Source: Ga0077555 sp963741565
GTDB lineage: Bacteria; Pseudomonadota; Alphaproteobacteria; Rhizobiales; Hyphomicrobiaceae
Length of the DNA: 64,000 nucleotides
Reading direction: 5' to 3'
NCBI GenBank assembly: GCA_963741565.1
Contig: CAVUIK010000014.1
Coordinates: 1-64,000 of the forward strand
The position numbers were made by a program, and so were the translations under genes. Under the pieces are notes generated by a model. The model was not told where the DNA came from. It did not search any database and was given only the letters and a program-made list of their open reading frames with translations. Positions 35,276-43,928 of this stretch are shown here, in pieces. The stretch's first letter is position 1; each line of letters begins with the position of its first letter.

Positions 35276-36440
35276 CCCTGTGTAACTCCTAACTCGGTCT
35301 GTTGTGCTGCCGGTTCCGTCATGATTCCGTTCGCCGTGACGGGATTGATTCGGGGGACGGGGATGCAGGGGCAGGCGGTCGAGATCTCGAGGCGGATGAC
35401 GGCGGATGAGCTGCGGACTGCGGCGCGCGCGTCCCAGTGCGGCCGGGCGGCTGCCCGCATGCAGGCCATCGCCCATGCACTCGAAGGCATGCGACGCTGC
35501 GAAGCGGCACGGCTCGCAGGCTTCGAGCGGCAGGCGTTGCGCGATGCCATTCTCGCCTATAACGCCGACGGTCTCGAAGGCCTTTACGACGCGCCGCGCC
35601 CGGGCCGGCCCTGCAAGCTCGACGAGGGCCAGCGCCGCGAACTGGTCGAGGTCATCTGCGCGGGGCCCGATATCGAGGCGGAGGGGGTCTCAGCGTACAC
35701 GCTCGAAGACATCGCCGAGATCGTGCGCGATCGGTTCGGTGTCTCGTATCATCCCGAGGCCATGTTGAAGCTGATCAAGCGCGAACGGATGTCGCGGCAG
35801 AAATGCCGACCGTTGCATCCGAAAACAGACTTGGCCTCGCAAGAGGTCTTCAAAAAACGCTCCAGGAATTCTGCAAAAAATTGCAGATACACATGAAGCT
35901 AAACGCCTGACGGTCTGGTTCCAGGACGAGGCCCGGATCGGACAGAAGGGCCGCGTGCGTCATCGCTGGTATCGGCGCGGCGAGCGGCCGCCGGGCTTGG
36001 CCGACAACCGCTTCACGTTCGCCTACATCTACGGCGCAGTGCGAGCGGGAACCGACGATGCTTTCGCGCTCGTCATGCCGGAAGTCTCGACCGCCACGAT
36101 TCAAATCTTCCTCGACCAGTTCGCCGAGACGTTGGCCCCAGACGAGCACGCCGCCATGATCCTGGATCAGGCGGGATGGCATGGCGCCAAGGCGCTCGTG
36201 GTGCCGCCCAACGTAACCTTGGTACCGCTGCCACCCTATGCGCCGCAGCTGAACCCGGTCGAGCGGGTCTGGCTCTACCTCAAGGACAAGTATCTCTCGC
36301 TGCGTCTCCACAACGACGACGACGCAATCGCCGACGCCGCCTGCGCCGCCTGGAACAAGCTCACCGCCGAAGATGGCCGCCTCGCATCACTCAGCGGTTA
36401 CCCATGGATCGAGAAGATCAAAACTTAGGTGGGTCTGGTA
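35269..36440 (+). mobile_element. IS630-family insertion sequence
   Basis: A transposase of the IS630/Tc1-mariner type is flanked by TA at 35269-35270 and 36439-36440, as expected for TA-target insertion. Just inside, the left end (CCCAACCCTG) and the inverted right end (CCAGACCCAC) are weakly similar, so the ends are probable but not certain. The insertion separates a HepT-like gene on the left from an autotransporter remnant on the right. Confidence 0.7.
35321..36428 (+). pseudogene. IS630-family transposase, frame change in the middle
   Basis: The N-terminal half (from 35321, stop at 35896) is the helix-turn-helix DNA-binding region (ARLAGFERQALRDAILAY; DAPRPGRPCKLDEGQRRELV). The C-terminal half carries the DDE catalytic residues: VWFQDEARIGQKGR, MILDQAGWHG and LNPVERVWLYLKDKYL. 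The halves are in different frames, joined somewhere within 35850-35895, where two runs of six A (35852-35857 and 35875-35880) occur. A single inserted base or two successive -1 slips would both join them. IS630 elements are known to use frameshifting, so this may be programmed rather than broken. Confidence 0.82.
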
Positions 36441-36479
36441 TGAGGGGGGCAACTCGATATTTAAGGTCGTCCAATTTGA

Positions 36480-37316
36480 ATCCGAAGGAGCACAGCTCAT
36501 GGTGCCGGCGGGAAAGCTCGCCCCGGCAACTCGCCCTTCGACCTCTGGATCGAGGGCAAGTACGGCAGCTTCCGCGACGACCGGTTCGACATCGGCCACA
36601 AAGGCCACTTCGGCCTGCTGACGGTCGGCGCCGACATCGTGCTCAATCGCTCGCTGCTGGTCGGCACGTTCGTCCAGCTCAACTCCATGCTCCAGCATTC
36701 CGGCACCGACAGCAGCCTCGCCGAAGGTACCGGCTGGATGGTCGGGCCCTAAACGACGGTTCGCCTTGACAAGAACCTCTTCCGGCAGGTCCGGGCCGGT
36801 TGGGGCCGCTCGAACAACGAGATCAGCCCAGTGCTCAACTACACCGACAAATTCGAGACCTCGCGCAGGCGCGCGGCCGCCTCGCTCACCGGCGGCCACC
36901 ACTAAGGCGATCTCAAGGTTCAGCCGCGCATCTCGGCCACCCACTTCGAGGATCGGTCCGAGAGCTGTGTCGACAGTCTCGGGTTGAACATACCCTCGGT
37001 GGCGACCCGGTTTGGGTAGATCAACGCCGGTCCGCAGATCGCCAGGGTGTTCGAGGCGTCGGGCGTTATCGTCGAGCCGCCGTTCGCAGCGAACCTGATC
37101 TGGAACTTCGCCTCTGAGGCCTCGGGCGGCGGTATAGCCGGGCTCGATGGTCTGGGCTCGGGTCCGGAAGGCGTGCGAGGGCAGATCGAGTTCGGGATGA
37201 GGACGCAGGCGCCGTCCGGCAACTCGCTCGACCTCGGGGTCAGCTACGACGGTATCGGCGCCAACGACTACAATTCGGTCACCGGGCGCGCCGGCGTGAG
37301 GTTCCCGCTGAATTGA
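36480..37316 (+). pseudogene. Autotransporter beta-barrel domain remnant with three in-frame stops
   Basis: One reading frame from about 36516 to 37316 matches a type V autotransporter translocator domain: GNSPFDLWIEGKYGSF, FGLLTVGADIVLNRSLLVGT, RLDKNLFRQVRAGWGRSNNE, PPFAANLIWNFASEA, and the terminal barrel strand GVSYDGIGANDYNSVTGRAG ending in RFPLN. The frame is interrupted by TAA at 36750, TAA at 36903 and TAG at 37017, with no frameshift. The passenger domain is missing; the IS630 element ends just upstream and may have removed it. Confidence 0.8.
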
Positions 37317-37687
37317 GGCAATCGCCCAGACCCGGGTTCAGGTTATTGCAGCACGGGGGCACTCCAAAGGCTCCCGCGCTCATCGTTAAGCCGTCCTGCC
37401 AGATCTCCGGCTGCGGGCATGGGCGAGCCTGCGCCAGGCACCTGCCACGCGCGGATCCAGTTCCGGAGCACATTTTCGAGACTGGGCCGATCCACGCCTC
37501 ACGCTGCAACAGAAACATGTCAGGCGGCAACCTCGCGCAACACTCAAATTAGGATGTTGCGCGATTCGGAACGAAGGCGGTCGCGGATGCGAAGCTGCCG
37601 TGCGGGAGACTCGATTTCCTCCGACCCCAGGAATGGAGCCGCAAGAGCGGTTGGCCCTCGCGACGCCTATGGCTCGGCTCAACAGGT
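37317..37687. other. Non-coding stretch
   Basis: I see no gene in these 371 bases. Open frames on both strands are short, overlap each other and lack recognisable sequence. Confidence 0.4.
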
Positions 37688-37951
37688 CTATTGCTTGTGG
37701 CCCTTCCCGCTGCCCGTGGCATCGAGGGCGGTCTTGCAGGCGGCTGTCACGTCTGCCCTCTTGACCTCAAGGCAGCCGCGGACCTCGCCGTCGTTCGACT
37801 TGCCAGCGCAGAATTTGGCGATGTCATCTTCGCGCTGAGTTATGACTGGACCTTGGCCGGTCCCCTTGCCCGGTTGTTGAGCATAGCTCAAGCCAACGGC
37901 CACAAGCACTAAGCACGAGGCGACTGCCAACATTGCGATCGGTTTCTTCAT
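37688..37951 (-). CDS. Small secreted Cys-rich-repeat protein
   Basis: This 87-residue protein has a clear signal peptide (MKKPIAMLAVASCLVLVAVG, cleavage near LSYAQQ). The mature part contains one unit resembling the eukaryotic-type 'cysteine rich repeat' (GLG1 domain) found in many proteobacterial secreted proteins: DDIAKFCAGKSNDGEVRGCL then ADVTAACKTALD. Two disulfides or a metal site could form from the three mature Cys. The ATG at 37951 has GGAGAGTGAG upstream. It is divergent from the FNT channel gene. Function unknown. Confidence 0.75.
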   Translation of the reverse strand: MKKPIAMLAVASCLVLVAVGLSYAQQPGKGTGQGPVITQREDDIAKFCAGKSNDGEVRGCLEVKRADVTAACKTALDATGSGKGHKQ

Positions 37952-38083
37952 CTCACTCTCCTTATATCTGTACCAGGCGCGTCGATGCGTCCGCGGCTGA
38001 ACGTGCCCCCAACGCGAGATGTTACGATCAGTAGGCGCCGAAACAATAATTGTTCTCGCGCGTTGTCGGTGCACAGCAACGGG

Positions 38084-38097
38084 TTGACGCGCCTCAA
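38084..38097. promoter_or_regulatory. FNR/FixK-like box (one mismatch)
   Basis: TTGAC-GCGC-CTCAA differs from the TTGAY-N4-RTCAA consensus at one position. It lies 75 bp upstream of the FNT channel ATG and between it and the divergent small secreted protein gene. Confidence 0.45.
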
Positions 38098-38171
38098 AGC
38101 CGACCCCGATGCGGTCGCTCCTAATCCAGGGATGACGAGCGCCGACAACTTGTGGCGCGAAAGGGTTGCGA

Positions 38172-39047
38172 ATGTCGAGAGACGACGAGCATGCGGGAAA
38201 TCACGGTACCGATGCGCTGTTGCCAGCTGAGATCGCACGCAAGGCCGAGCAGCTTGGCGCCCAAAAAGTGCGCGTCGATACAGTGACGTTGCTCACGCTT
38301 TCTGTGCTTGCCGGTGCCTTCATTGCGCTTGGCGCCATGTTCGCGACGACGGTCCTGGCCGGGTCGGCTGGTGTGGTCCCCTACGGTATCAGCCGGCTGC
38401 TTGCCGGTATCGCGTTCTCCCTCGGGCTGATCCTGGTGGTCGTGGGCGGAGCTGAACTCTTTACCGGCAACACCTTGATGGTGATGGCGTGGGCCGCGGG
38501 CAAGGTCCGCCTCGCCGAGATGCTGCGCGCCTGGACGATCATCTACATCGGGAACTTCATCGGAGCATTCGGAACGGCCATCCTCGTCTTTCTCTCAGGA
38601 CAACCGCTCAATGCCAATGGCTCGATCTCGAAGGTGATCATGCAACTTGCGACGGAGAAGGCCACGCTGGCGATAGATCATGCCTTTTTCCTTGGCATTC
38701 TCTGCAATGTGCTTGTCTGCCTCGCGGTGTGGCTCGCGATGGGCGCCCGCACGACCAGCGACAAAGTACTCGCGGTACTGTTCCCAGTGTCGGCCTTCGT
38801 CGTTGCGGGCTTTGAGCACTCAGTCGCCGACATGCTTCTGATTCCGCTCGGGCTCCTCCTGAAAGCCTTTGCGCCAGCCATGCTCTGGTCGGAGGCTGGC
38901 ATCATGCTTTCTGACCATTCTGGTCTGACTTGGCCGGCATTTCTTCTAAGCCTCATCCCGGTGACACTCGGCAACATCATCGGCGGCGGCGTTCTCGTTG
39001 GCGGCGTCTATTGGTTCGTTTACCTCCGCCAGCCGCAGCAGCATTGA
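38172..39047 (+). CDS. Formate/nitrite transporter (FNT) family channel
   Basis: This 291-residue member of the FocA/NirC family has six predicted membrane spans. FNT signatures are visible: GAFIALGAMFATTVLA, VVVGGAELFTGNTLMVM (the Ω-loop region), GILCNVLVCLAVWLA and AGFEHSVADM with the channel His. It would pass formate, nitrite, hydrosulfide or another small anion. ATG at 38172 was preferred to TTG at 38166. An FNR/FixK-like box sits 75 bp upstream, in line with oxygen-limited expression. Substrate cannot be assigned. Confidence 0.88.
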   Translation: MSRDDEHAGNHGTDALLPAEIARKAEQLGAQKVRVDTVTLLTLSVLAGAFIALGAMFATTVLAGSAGVVPYGISRLLAGIAFSLGLILVVVGGAELFTGNTLMVMAWAAGKVRLAEMLRAWTIIYIGNFIGAFGTAILVFLSGQPLNANGSISKVIMQLATEKATLAIDHAFFLGILCNVLVCLAVWLAMGARTTSDKVLAVLFPVSAFVVAGFEHSVADMLLIPLGLLLKAFAPAMLWSEAGIMLSDHSGLTWPAFLLSLIPVTLGNIIGGGVLVGGVYWFVYLRQPQQH

Positions 39048-39048
39048 T

Positions 39049-39619
39049 CTATGCCGCGTCACGGCCCATGGCCTCCGCCTCGGCGAGCCACTGGGCCCGC
39101 GTCTCGTCGCTGGCGGTCCCGATCATTCCGTGAATGGTCGATCGGATTGATCCGACACCGACGAACTTGAGAATGTTGCGCTTTAGCATTTTCAGTGCGT
39201 GGGCTCCATCGTGCCACGATAGATCGAGCCTGGCATACCCATCGTGAGAATGATCCGTGCCGACTTGCCCTTAAGCGGCTTGCCGAAGGTTCCTGCTCGA
39301 TCCAATTCGATGAGGTCAGGCTGCAAAACACGTTCGATAAACCCCTTGAAGATCGCTGGAAGCGTACCGATCCAAAGTGGGAAAACCAGGACGAATGATT
39401 TGCTCCACGGATAGCATCCCAGGCGCGTTGCGGATCGGGCTCGAGCGGCTGCAGTTTGGCGTAACCTTCATGCAGAATGGGGTCGGATGCCATGTCGGCA
39501 ATCACAAAGAGCTCCGCCTCGTGCCCTCCCGCCTTGGCGCCTCGCATATAGGCCTTACCGAGAGCCTCGCAGTAAGTCCCCCTACGGGAGTGGCCGACGA
39601 TGATTGCAATTTTTGACAT
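39049..39619 (-). pseudogene. NAD(P)H:quinone reductase (KefF/MdaB-like), two frameshifts
   Basis: Pieces of a flavodoxin-fold quinone reductase occur in successive frames: MSKIAIIVGHSRRGTYCEAL at the start, then SFVLVFPLWIGTLPAIFKGF with RVLQPDLIELDRAGTFGKPL and IILTMGMPGSIYRG, then GAHALKMLKRNILKFVGVG to RAQWLAEAEAMGRDAA. The frame changes lie near 39400 and near 39210. The stop at 39049 is next to the convergent FNT gene. All the expected parts are present, so inactivation is recent or due to read errors. Confidence 0.75.
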
Positions 39620-39677
39620 TTGATTAAACCCTGATGGCGGCGAATTGCGTACTTGCCTGGTAAAGCGACGGTCGCGA

Positions 39678-40083
39678 CTACCACCACGCCGCGTGCTCGT
39701 AAATCACCTCTTCCTGCGCGATGTAAATCCGGACAAGCGCCTCAATCGATTCGATCGTCCTGGACGTCACGGATGAGATAGCGGTCTGCATCGCCAACAT
39801 CCAGTCCATCCGCGCTACGTGCAAGCAACCGGCCGAGATGAAGGATCTCCCGATGCGCCCGGCTAATCGCCGCGAGACCATGACCGTGGGCTAGATGCGG
39901 GACCAGGCGTGGGTAAACGGTGCGTTCGTCGTCGCGCTCATGTTCCATTATAGTCTGTTCGACGATGCGGTGCGCCTCCGCGATCAGGGATAGCGCTGCA
40001 ACTGATGGCATCGTCAAGTGCATCGGCGATGGCGCGCAGGCGGTCCAGACCGACGAACAGCGGCTCGTGGTCGTGCTGAAGGC
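39678..40083 (-). pseudogene. Hemerythrin (HHE) domain remnant
   Basis: Helices of an HHE hemerythrin-like domain are spread over three frames: LSLQHDHEPLFVGLDRLRAI, VEQTIMEHERDDERTVYPRL with ISRAHREILHLGRLLA, and SIEALVRIYIAQEEVIYEHA. His/Glu residues suited to a di-iron site are present in each piece. The first piece begins directly at the end of the P1B-ATPase remnant, so the two may once have been a single protein or adjacent genes in one operon. Confidence 0.65.
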
Positions 40084-41935
40084 TCAATGCCGTTGCCGCC
40101 GGTATACCCGCGGCGCTTCCCGTCGTGGCGCCAACGCCCGCAGTGCATTGAGGATGACCGCAATATCGATGCCCTCCTGCACGAGGGCACCCGCAACCGG
40201 TGTCAACCAGCCGACGGCTGCTGCTGCCATGGCAACGCCCCAGAGCGCCATACCCGCAACAATGCTCTGCAGGGCAATCGCGCGCGTGCGCTGCGCGATG
40301 ACCAGGGCCTCAGGAACTCGGTCGAGCCGGTCGACCAGGGTCGCGATGTCAGCTGCCTCTGACGAGGCTGACGCGCCGCGTGAACCCGTCGCAATCCCGA
40401 CGTCAGCAGCGGCCAGCGCCGGAGCATCGTTGATGCCGTCGCCGACCATCACCGTCGGATGGCGTCGTTGCTCTACGCTACCGCTCGACTTGTCAGAGGG
40501 GGAACGGTCGGCAAGCACGGTATCGAGATCGAGCGCGGCGCCGATCGTCTCGGCCGCGTCGGCGCGATCCCCCTTCACGACGACGATGCGTTTGATACCC
40601 GCCGTTCGGAGCGCGGCGATCGCCTGCAGCGTGTCTCGGCGCAGCTCATCGGCAAGCACCAGCGCGCCAACGGGCCAGCCGTCCGCCGCAATCAATACGC
40701 TCAATGCGGAGCGCCAAGAAGCTCGGCGCAGCACGCGACGGCTCCAAGCGTCGGGCTGCGTCGCCCCAAACACGTAGGCGTGCGAACCAACGCGGACGAC
40801 ACTGGATCCATTTGTCCTTCGAGGCCGGAGCCGACCGCCTCCGTCACGCGCGACGGAATTGTAAGCGGCAACCCTCGCGCAGCGCCAGCTGATACGATGG
40901 CTGAAGCCACCACATGCAGCGAGGCCTGTTCAAGCGAGGCAGCAAGCCGCAGTACTTCATTTGCGTCGCAGCCCGGCGCAAGCTCGATCGCGATAGACGC
41001 CCCCACCGACCGTGAGCGTACCGGTCTTGTCGAATAGCAGCATGGGCCCTGGCCAGGATCTCCATGGCGCCGCTGCCTTTAACGGGGATGCCGCGTCGTG
41101 CCGCCTGCGCAATCCCCGAGATGAAGGCCACAGGCGCGGCAAAATCAGCGGACAAGGGGTCGCTGCGACCAGCACAGCCAAGCCACGAATGGCATCGCCC
41201 GAGATCAGCCATGCTGCTGCGGCGACGATCAGCGTTACTGGAAGAAGCAGCAGGGCATAGCGATCGGCAAGCCGCATAAATGGTGCTTTGGCCGCTGAGC
41301 TGCCGTCACGAGGCGCACGATGCCGGCGTAGGTGCTATCGCCTGCGCGGGCCGTCGCACTCAACTGAAAAGACTCCCCGGCATTGACCGTGCCGCTGCGG
41401 ATGAGTTCGCCCTGCTGGCGCGTCACTGGCATGGGTTCGCCGGTGAGCGCTGCCTCGTCCAGGACGGCCGTTGCGCTGAGCACCACGCCATCGACAGGGA
41501 TCACCTCGCCGGACCACACGACCATTCGATCCCCGATGGTTAAATCCTCGATCGCGAGGTCAGAGATCGTACCATGCAACATGCGATGTGCAGTCCGGGG
41601 CGCACGGTCGATCAGCGAGCGCAAATCGCGCTCTGCGCGGGCCACGGCAAAGTCTTCGAGCACCGTGCCACCCGCATACATGAGGGCCACGACGCACCCG
41701 CGAGCGGTTCACGAAGGATGAGCGCTGCGGTCATCGACACGAACGCGATGGCATCTACGCCGGCCCGGCCCGCCAACAGATCGCGCGTCATCGAGATAGC
41801 CAGCATAAGTGCGACCGGCGCGGTCCCGGCAGACCAAATCCGCAGTGCGAGCCCCGACCGCCCCCATACGCTTGCTAACAGTCCGATGCCGAGGCCAGCG
41901 AGCGTGATGGCCAGCAGAGAAATATGCACGTGGCG
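40084..41935 (-). pseudogene. Heavy-metal P1B-type ATPase, multiply frameshifted
   Basis: Nearly every part of a P1B-type metal exporter can be found, but in shifting frames: SLLAITLAGLGIGLLASVWG at the N-terminus, VVALMYAGGTVLEDFAVARA, VLDEAALTGEPMPVTRQQGE, VLVAATPCPLI with the metal-site CPx motif (CPL here), LLFDKTGTLTVGG, and TVMVGDGINDAPALAAADVG. I count frame changes near 41697, 41290, 41145, 41050, 41000 and 40780. The CPL rather than CPC motif is unusual. Such heavy damage contrasts with intact neighbours and means the gene is dead. Confidence 0.75.
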
Positions 41936-42036
41936 CTCGTCAAAGCACTGCCAAATGGCGGTTCTCGCAGTGACCTTGAATTGGCGTGAGGCCCCGCCGG
42001 CGGAGGCGCGGATCGCGCCGCGTCAGGCGCCTCATC

Positions 42037-42531
42037 CTAGCCAACACCGCCGCCGCCAACTTCCACCACCTGGCGGCTGAGCAACACAGAGACGCCGAGA
42101 TCGATGACCACGTCGAGCAGCATTGTGTAGGCCGTCACCCAGGCAGTCCGGGCTTGGAATGGCGACAAGGTCACATAGCCGCTCATATGCTGCAGGATGA
42201 CGTAGAAGATGAGGAACAGGGGAACGATCGACGTCAGCGCATCGATCCACATCTGGTTCTTCGTCCCGGCGCCAACCAAGATGAGGCTACCCATCTGTAT
42301 CCAGATATAGGTGAGAAGGATCCAGGTCACGGCAAAATCGGATTGCACCTGCCATGTCTCTGGCGGCGTCCACCCGGCGCCGGCAATGAAGAAAAGGCCG
42401 ACCGCCAAAGCCATCAAAAGTGAGGAGGATATGCTTATGGCGTATCCCTTCGCGTGCCAGCGGCGCTTTGGCACCGGATGTTCGGCGGCGATAACGCCCG
42501 CAACGCGCGATGCGGCTGTCGACTGCAGCAT
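42037..42531 (-). CDS. Small membrane protein, four predicted TM segments
   Basis: This 164-residue protein of unknown function has a basic cytoplasmic start (VPKRRWHAKGYAI) then four hydrophobic segments: SSSLLMALAVGLFFIAGAG, FAVTWILLTYIWIQMGSLIL, ALTSIVPLFLIFYVILQ and AYTMLLDVVIDLGVSVLL. It ends in a Gly/Val tail. It lies downstream of the SbmA/BacA-like gene on the same strand, 107 bp away, and has its own perfect FNR/FixK-type box 82 bp upstream of the ATG, suggesting separate, oxygen-linked expression. Confidence 0.65.
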   Translation of the reverse strand: MLQSTAASRVAGVIAAEHPVPKRRWHAKGYAISISSSLLMALAVGLFFIAGAGWTPPETWQVQSDFAVTWILLTYIWIQMGSLILVGAGTKNQMWIDALTSIVPLFLIFYVILQHMSGYVTLSPFQARTAWVTAYTMLLDVVIDLGVSVLLSRQVVEVGGGGVG

Positions 42532-42612
42532 TCTGACCTCCCACGAGTTCTATACAGACGCGCAATTCCGCGACGCTCTATTTCAAGAATTCAGACGACG
42601 CGACTGGCGACC

Positions 42613-42626
42613 TTGACCGATATCAA
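42613..42626. promoter_or_regulatory. FNR/FixK-type box (perfect)
   Basis: TTGAC-CGAT-ATCAA matches TTGAY-N4-RTCAA exactly. It is centred about 88 bp upstream of the small membrane-protein gene that starts at 42531 and lies in the gap after the SbmA/BacA-like gene. Confidence 0.6.
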
Positions 42627-42638
42627 GCGGGGCAAAGG

Positions 42639-43727
42639 TCAATTGGGTGCCGATCCCAGATGTGACGTTGGAGCTACCGCGCCCGGAAGCAAGCCATGCC
42701 GGAGTTCGTCCGCCCGCCGCGCCGAGGCCGACCATTCAGCTATCCGGACGTAATTGTCGGTGAACCAGTTGAGCGCACCGAGTACAATCGTAAAAGCTGC
42801 GGCAAGTTGCATGATCGCGCCAAGCGATAGCTCGCCGCTTAGGTACTTCGGGGACGCCAAGAGCAAGGGCAGGATCGGCGAGAAGAACGAATGTGAGTTG
42901 GTCAGCCATGTCAGCCGGCAATATTCTCGAATGACACGATGCCATCGACGGGTCACTTTGGCGAATGCTGCCGCTGCAGGCTCGAACGCATCAGCGTCAC
43001 TGCTCTCACGAGCCTTGAGAGCGCGGCCTTCTACTTCGCGCGTCAATTCGAACAGGAACTGTGCTTCGGACTCGTTTTTCTCCGCGACGCAACGAATCAA
43101 GGGTTGCCCAACGAGGTGCATCACCAGCGACAGAACGGCAGCGTACGCGACTGCCGCCATTGCGAGATAGGCTGGGATCGTCAATCGAAATGATGCGAGC
43201 TCGAGTGTCATCGATCCACCGACAACAATCAGAATGCCGACGAACGTCCCTCCAAGTATTGCCGCGTTTGCAAAGCCAATCCCTAAGTCGACAACTGGAT
43301 CAAGTGCCAACCGGACATCCTCTGCTAGGCGAAACGCCGGGCTTCCGTGGTTTTCGTTGGCAACGTGGAGCTGTCCGGTTCTTGATCGCGCGATCCACAT
43401 GTCGATCAATTTGATGGTGACCACGCGTCTCAGTTCAAGCTGTAGCGTCATACGGCACCACATCATCGACACGGCAAACGCGGCTCCGGAAACGATCAGA
43501 CCAGAAAGAGCAACGATAGCGCCAAAGAGCTTGCCAGCCTCCCGCTGCTCAAGCATGTCAAAGAACCAGCGATGCCAATGATTAAATCCGATATTGACCG
43601 CGAGGTTGAGGACCAGGAGCCCGACCACTCCGCCCACCAGTGCTCTTGCGGTAGCAGCGCTCGACTTCGAGACGCTATCCCAGGCAAAGAACAGGAATCC
43701 CAATGCCGTGCCGCGTGGAGGCAACAC
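42639..43727 (-). CDS. SbmA/BacA-like membrane protein (ABC_membrane_2 family)
   Basis: This 362-residue protein resembles the transmembrane half of SbmA/BacA and ABCD-like transporters: NLAVNIGFNHWHRWFFDMLE near the start, MMWCRMTLQLELRRVVTIKL, HGSPAFRLAEDVRL, VVAEKNESEAQF-type motif (VAEKNESEAQF at about 43068) and ALNWFTDNYVRIAEWSASAR at the end. It has no nucleotide-binding domain, as in SbmA/BacA, which are proton-driven peptide importers. It is divergent from the MacA-MacB-type genes across a 201-bp gap holding an FNR-like box. Peptide uptake or lipid transport are the likely roles. Confidence 0.75.
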   Translation of the reverse strand: MLPPRGTALGFLFFAWDSVSKSSAATARALVGGVVGLLVLNLAVNIGFNHWHRWFFDMLEQREAGKLFGAIVALSGLIVSGAAFAVSMMWCRMTLQLELRRVVTIKLIDMWIARSRTGQLHVANENHGSPAFRLAEDVRLALDPVVDLGIGFANAAILGGTFVGILIVVGGSMTLELASFRLTIPAYLAMAAVAYAAVLSLVMHLVGQPLIRCVAEKNESEAQFLFELTREVEGRALKARESSDADAFEPAAAAFAKVTRRWHRVIREYCRLTWLTNSHSFFSPILPLLLASPKYLSGELSLGAIMQLAAAFTIVLGALNWFTDNYVRIAEWSASARRADELRHGLLPGAVAPTSHLGSAPN

Positions 43728-43828
43728 TGCGTGGCCAATTCCACTTGGCTCAGATGCGTTCTTCAGGGTGATCCCCTATTTGTCCTCTGCACAATTGTTA
43801 TGCGTGAACCCAAAGCCGACACTCGCAA

Positions 43829-43842
43829 TTGATATGTGTCAT
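43829..43842. promoter_or_regulatory. FNR/FixK-like box (one mismatch)
   Basis: TTGAT-ATGT-GTCAT differs from the consensus at the last base. It lies in the shared promoter region between the divergent SbmA/BacA-like gene (43727) and the MacA-like gene (43929). Confidence 0.4.
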
Positions 43843-43928
43843 TGAAGTGAGAGCGCCCAACCGGGAGCGTAGCTGACGTCGCGCATCGTCCGGACCGCTA
43901 CGCGCGCCGCAGCCGGAGGCCTATTTCC

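Noticed and set aside
36750..37019. Possible stop-codon readthrough or recoding in the autotransporter remnant
   Set aside because: Three stops of two kinds, no upstream start or passenger domain, and a flanking IS make simple pseudogene decay the better explanation.
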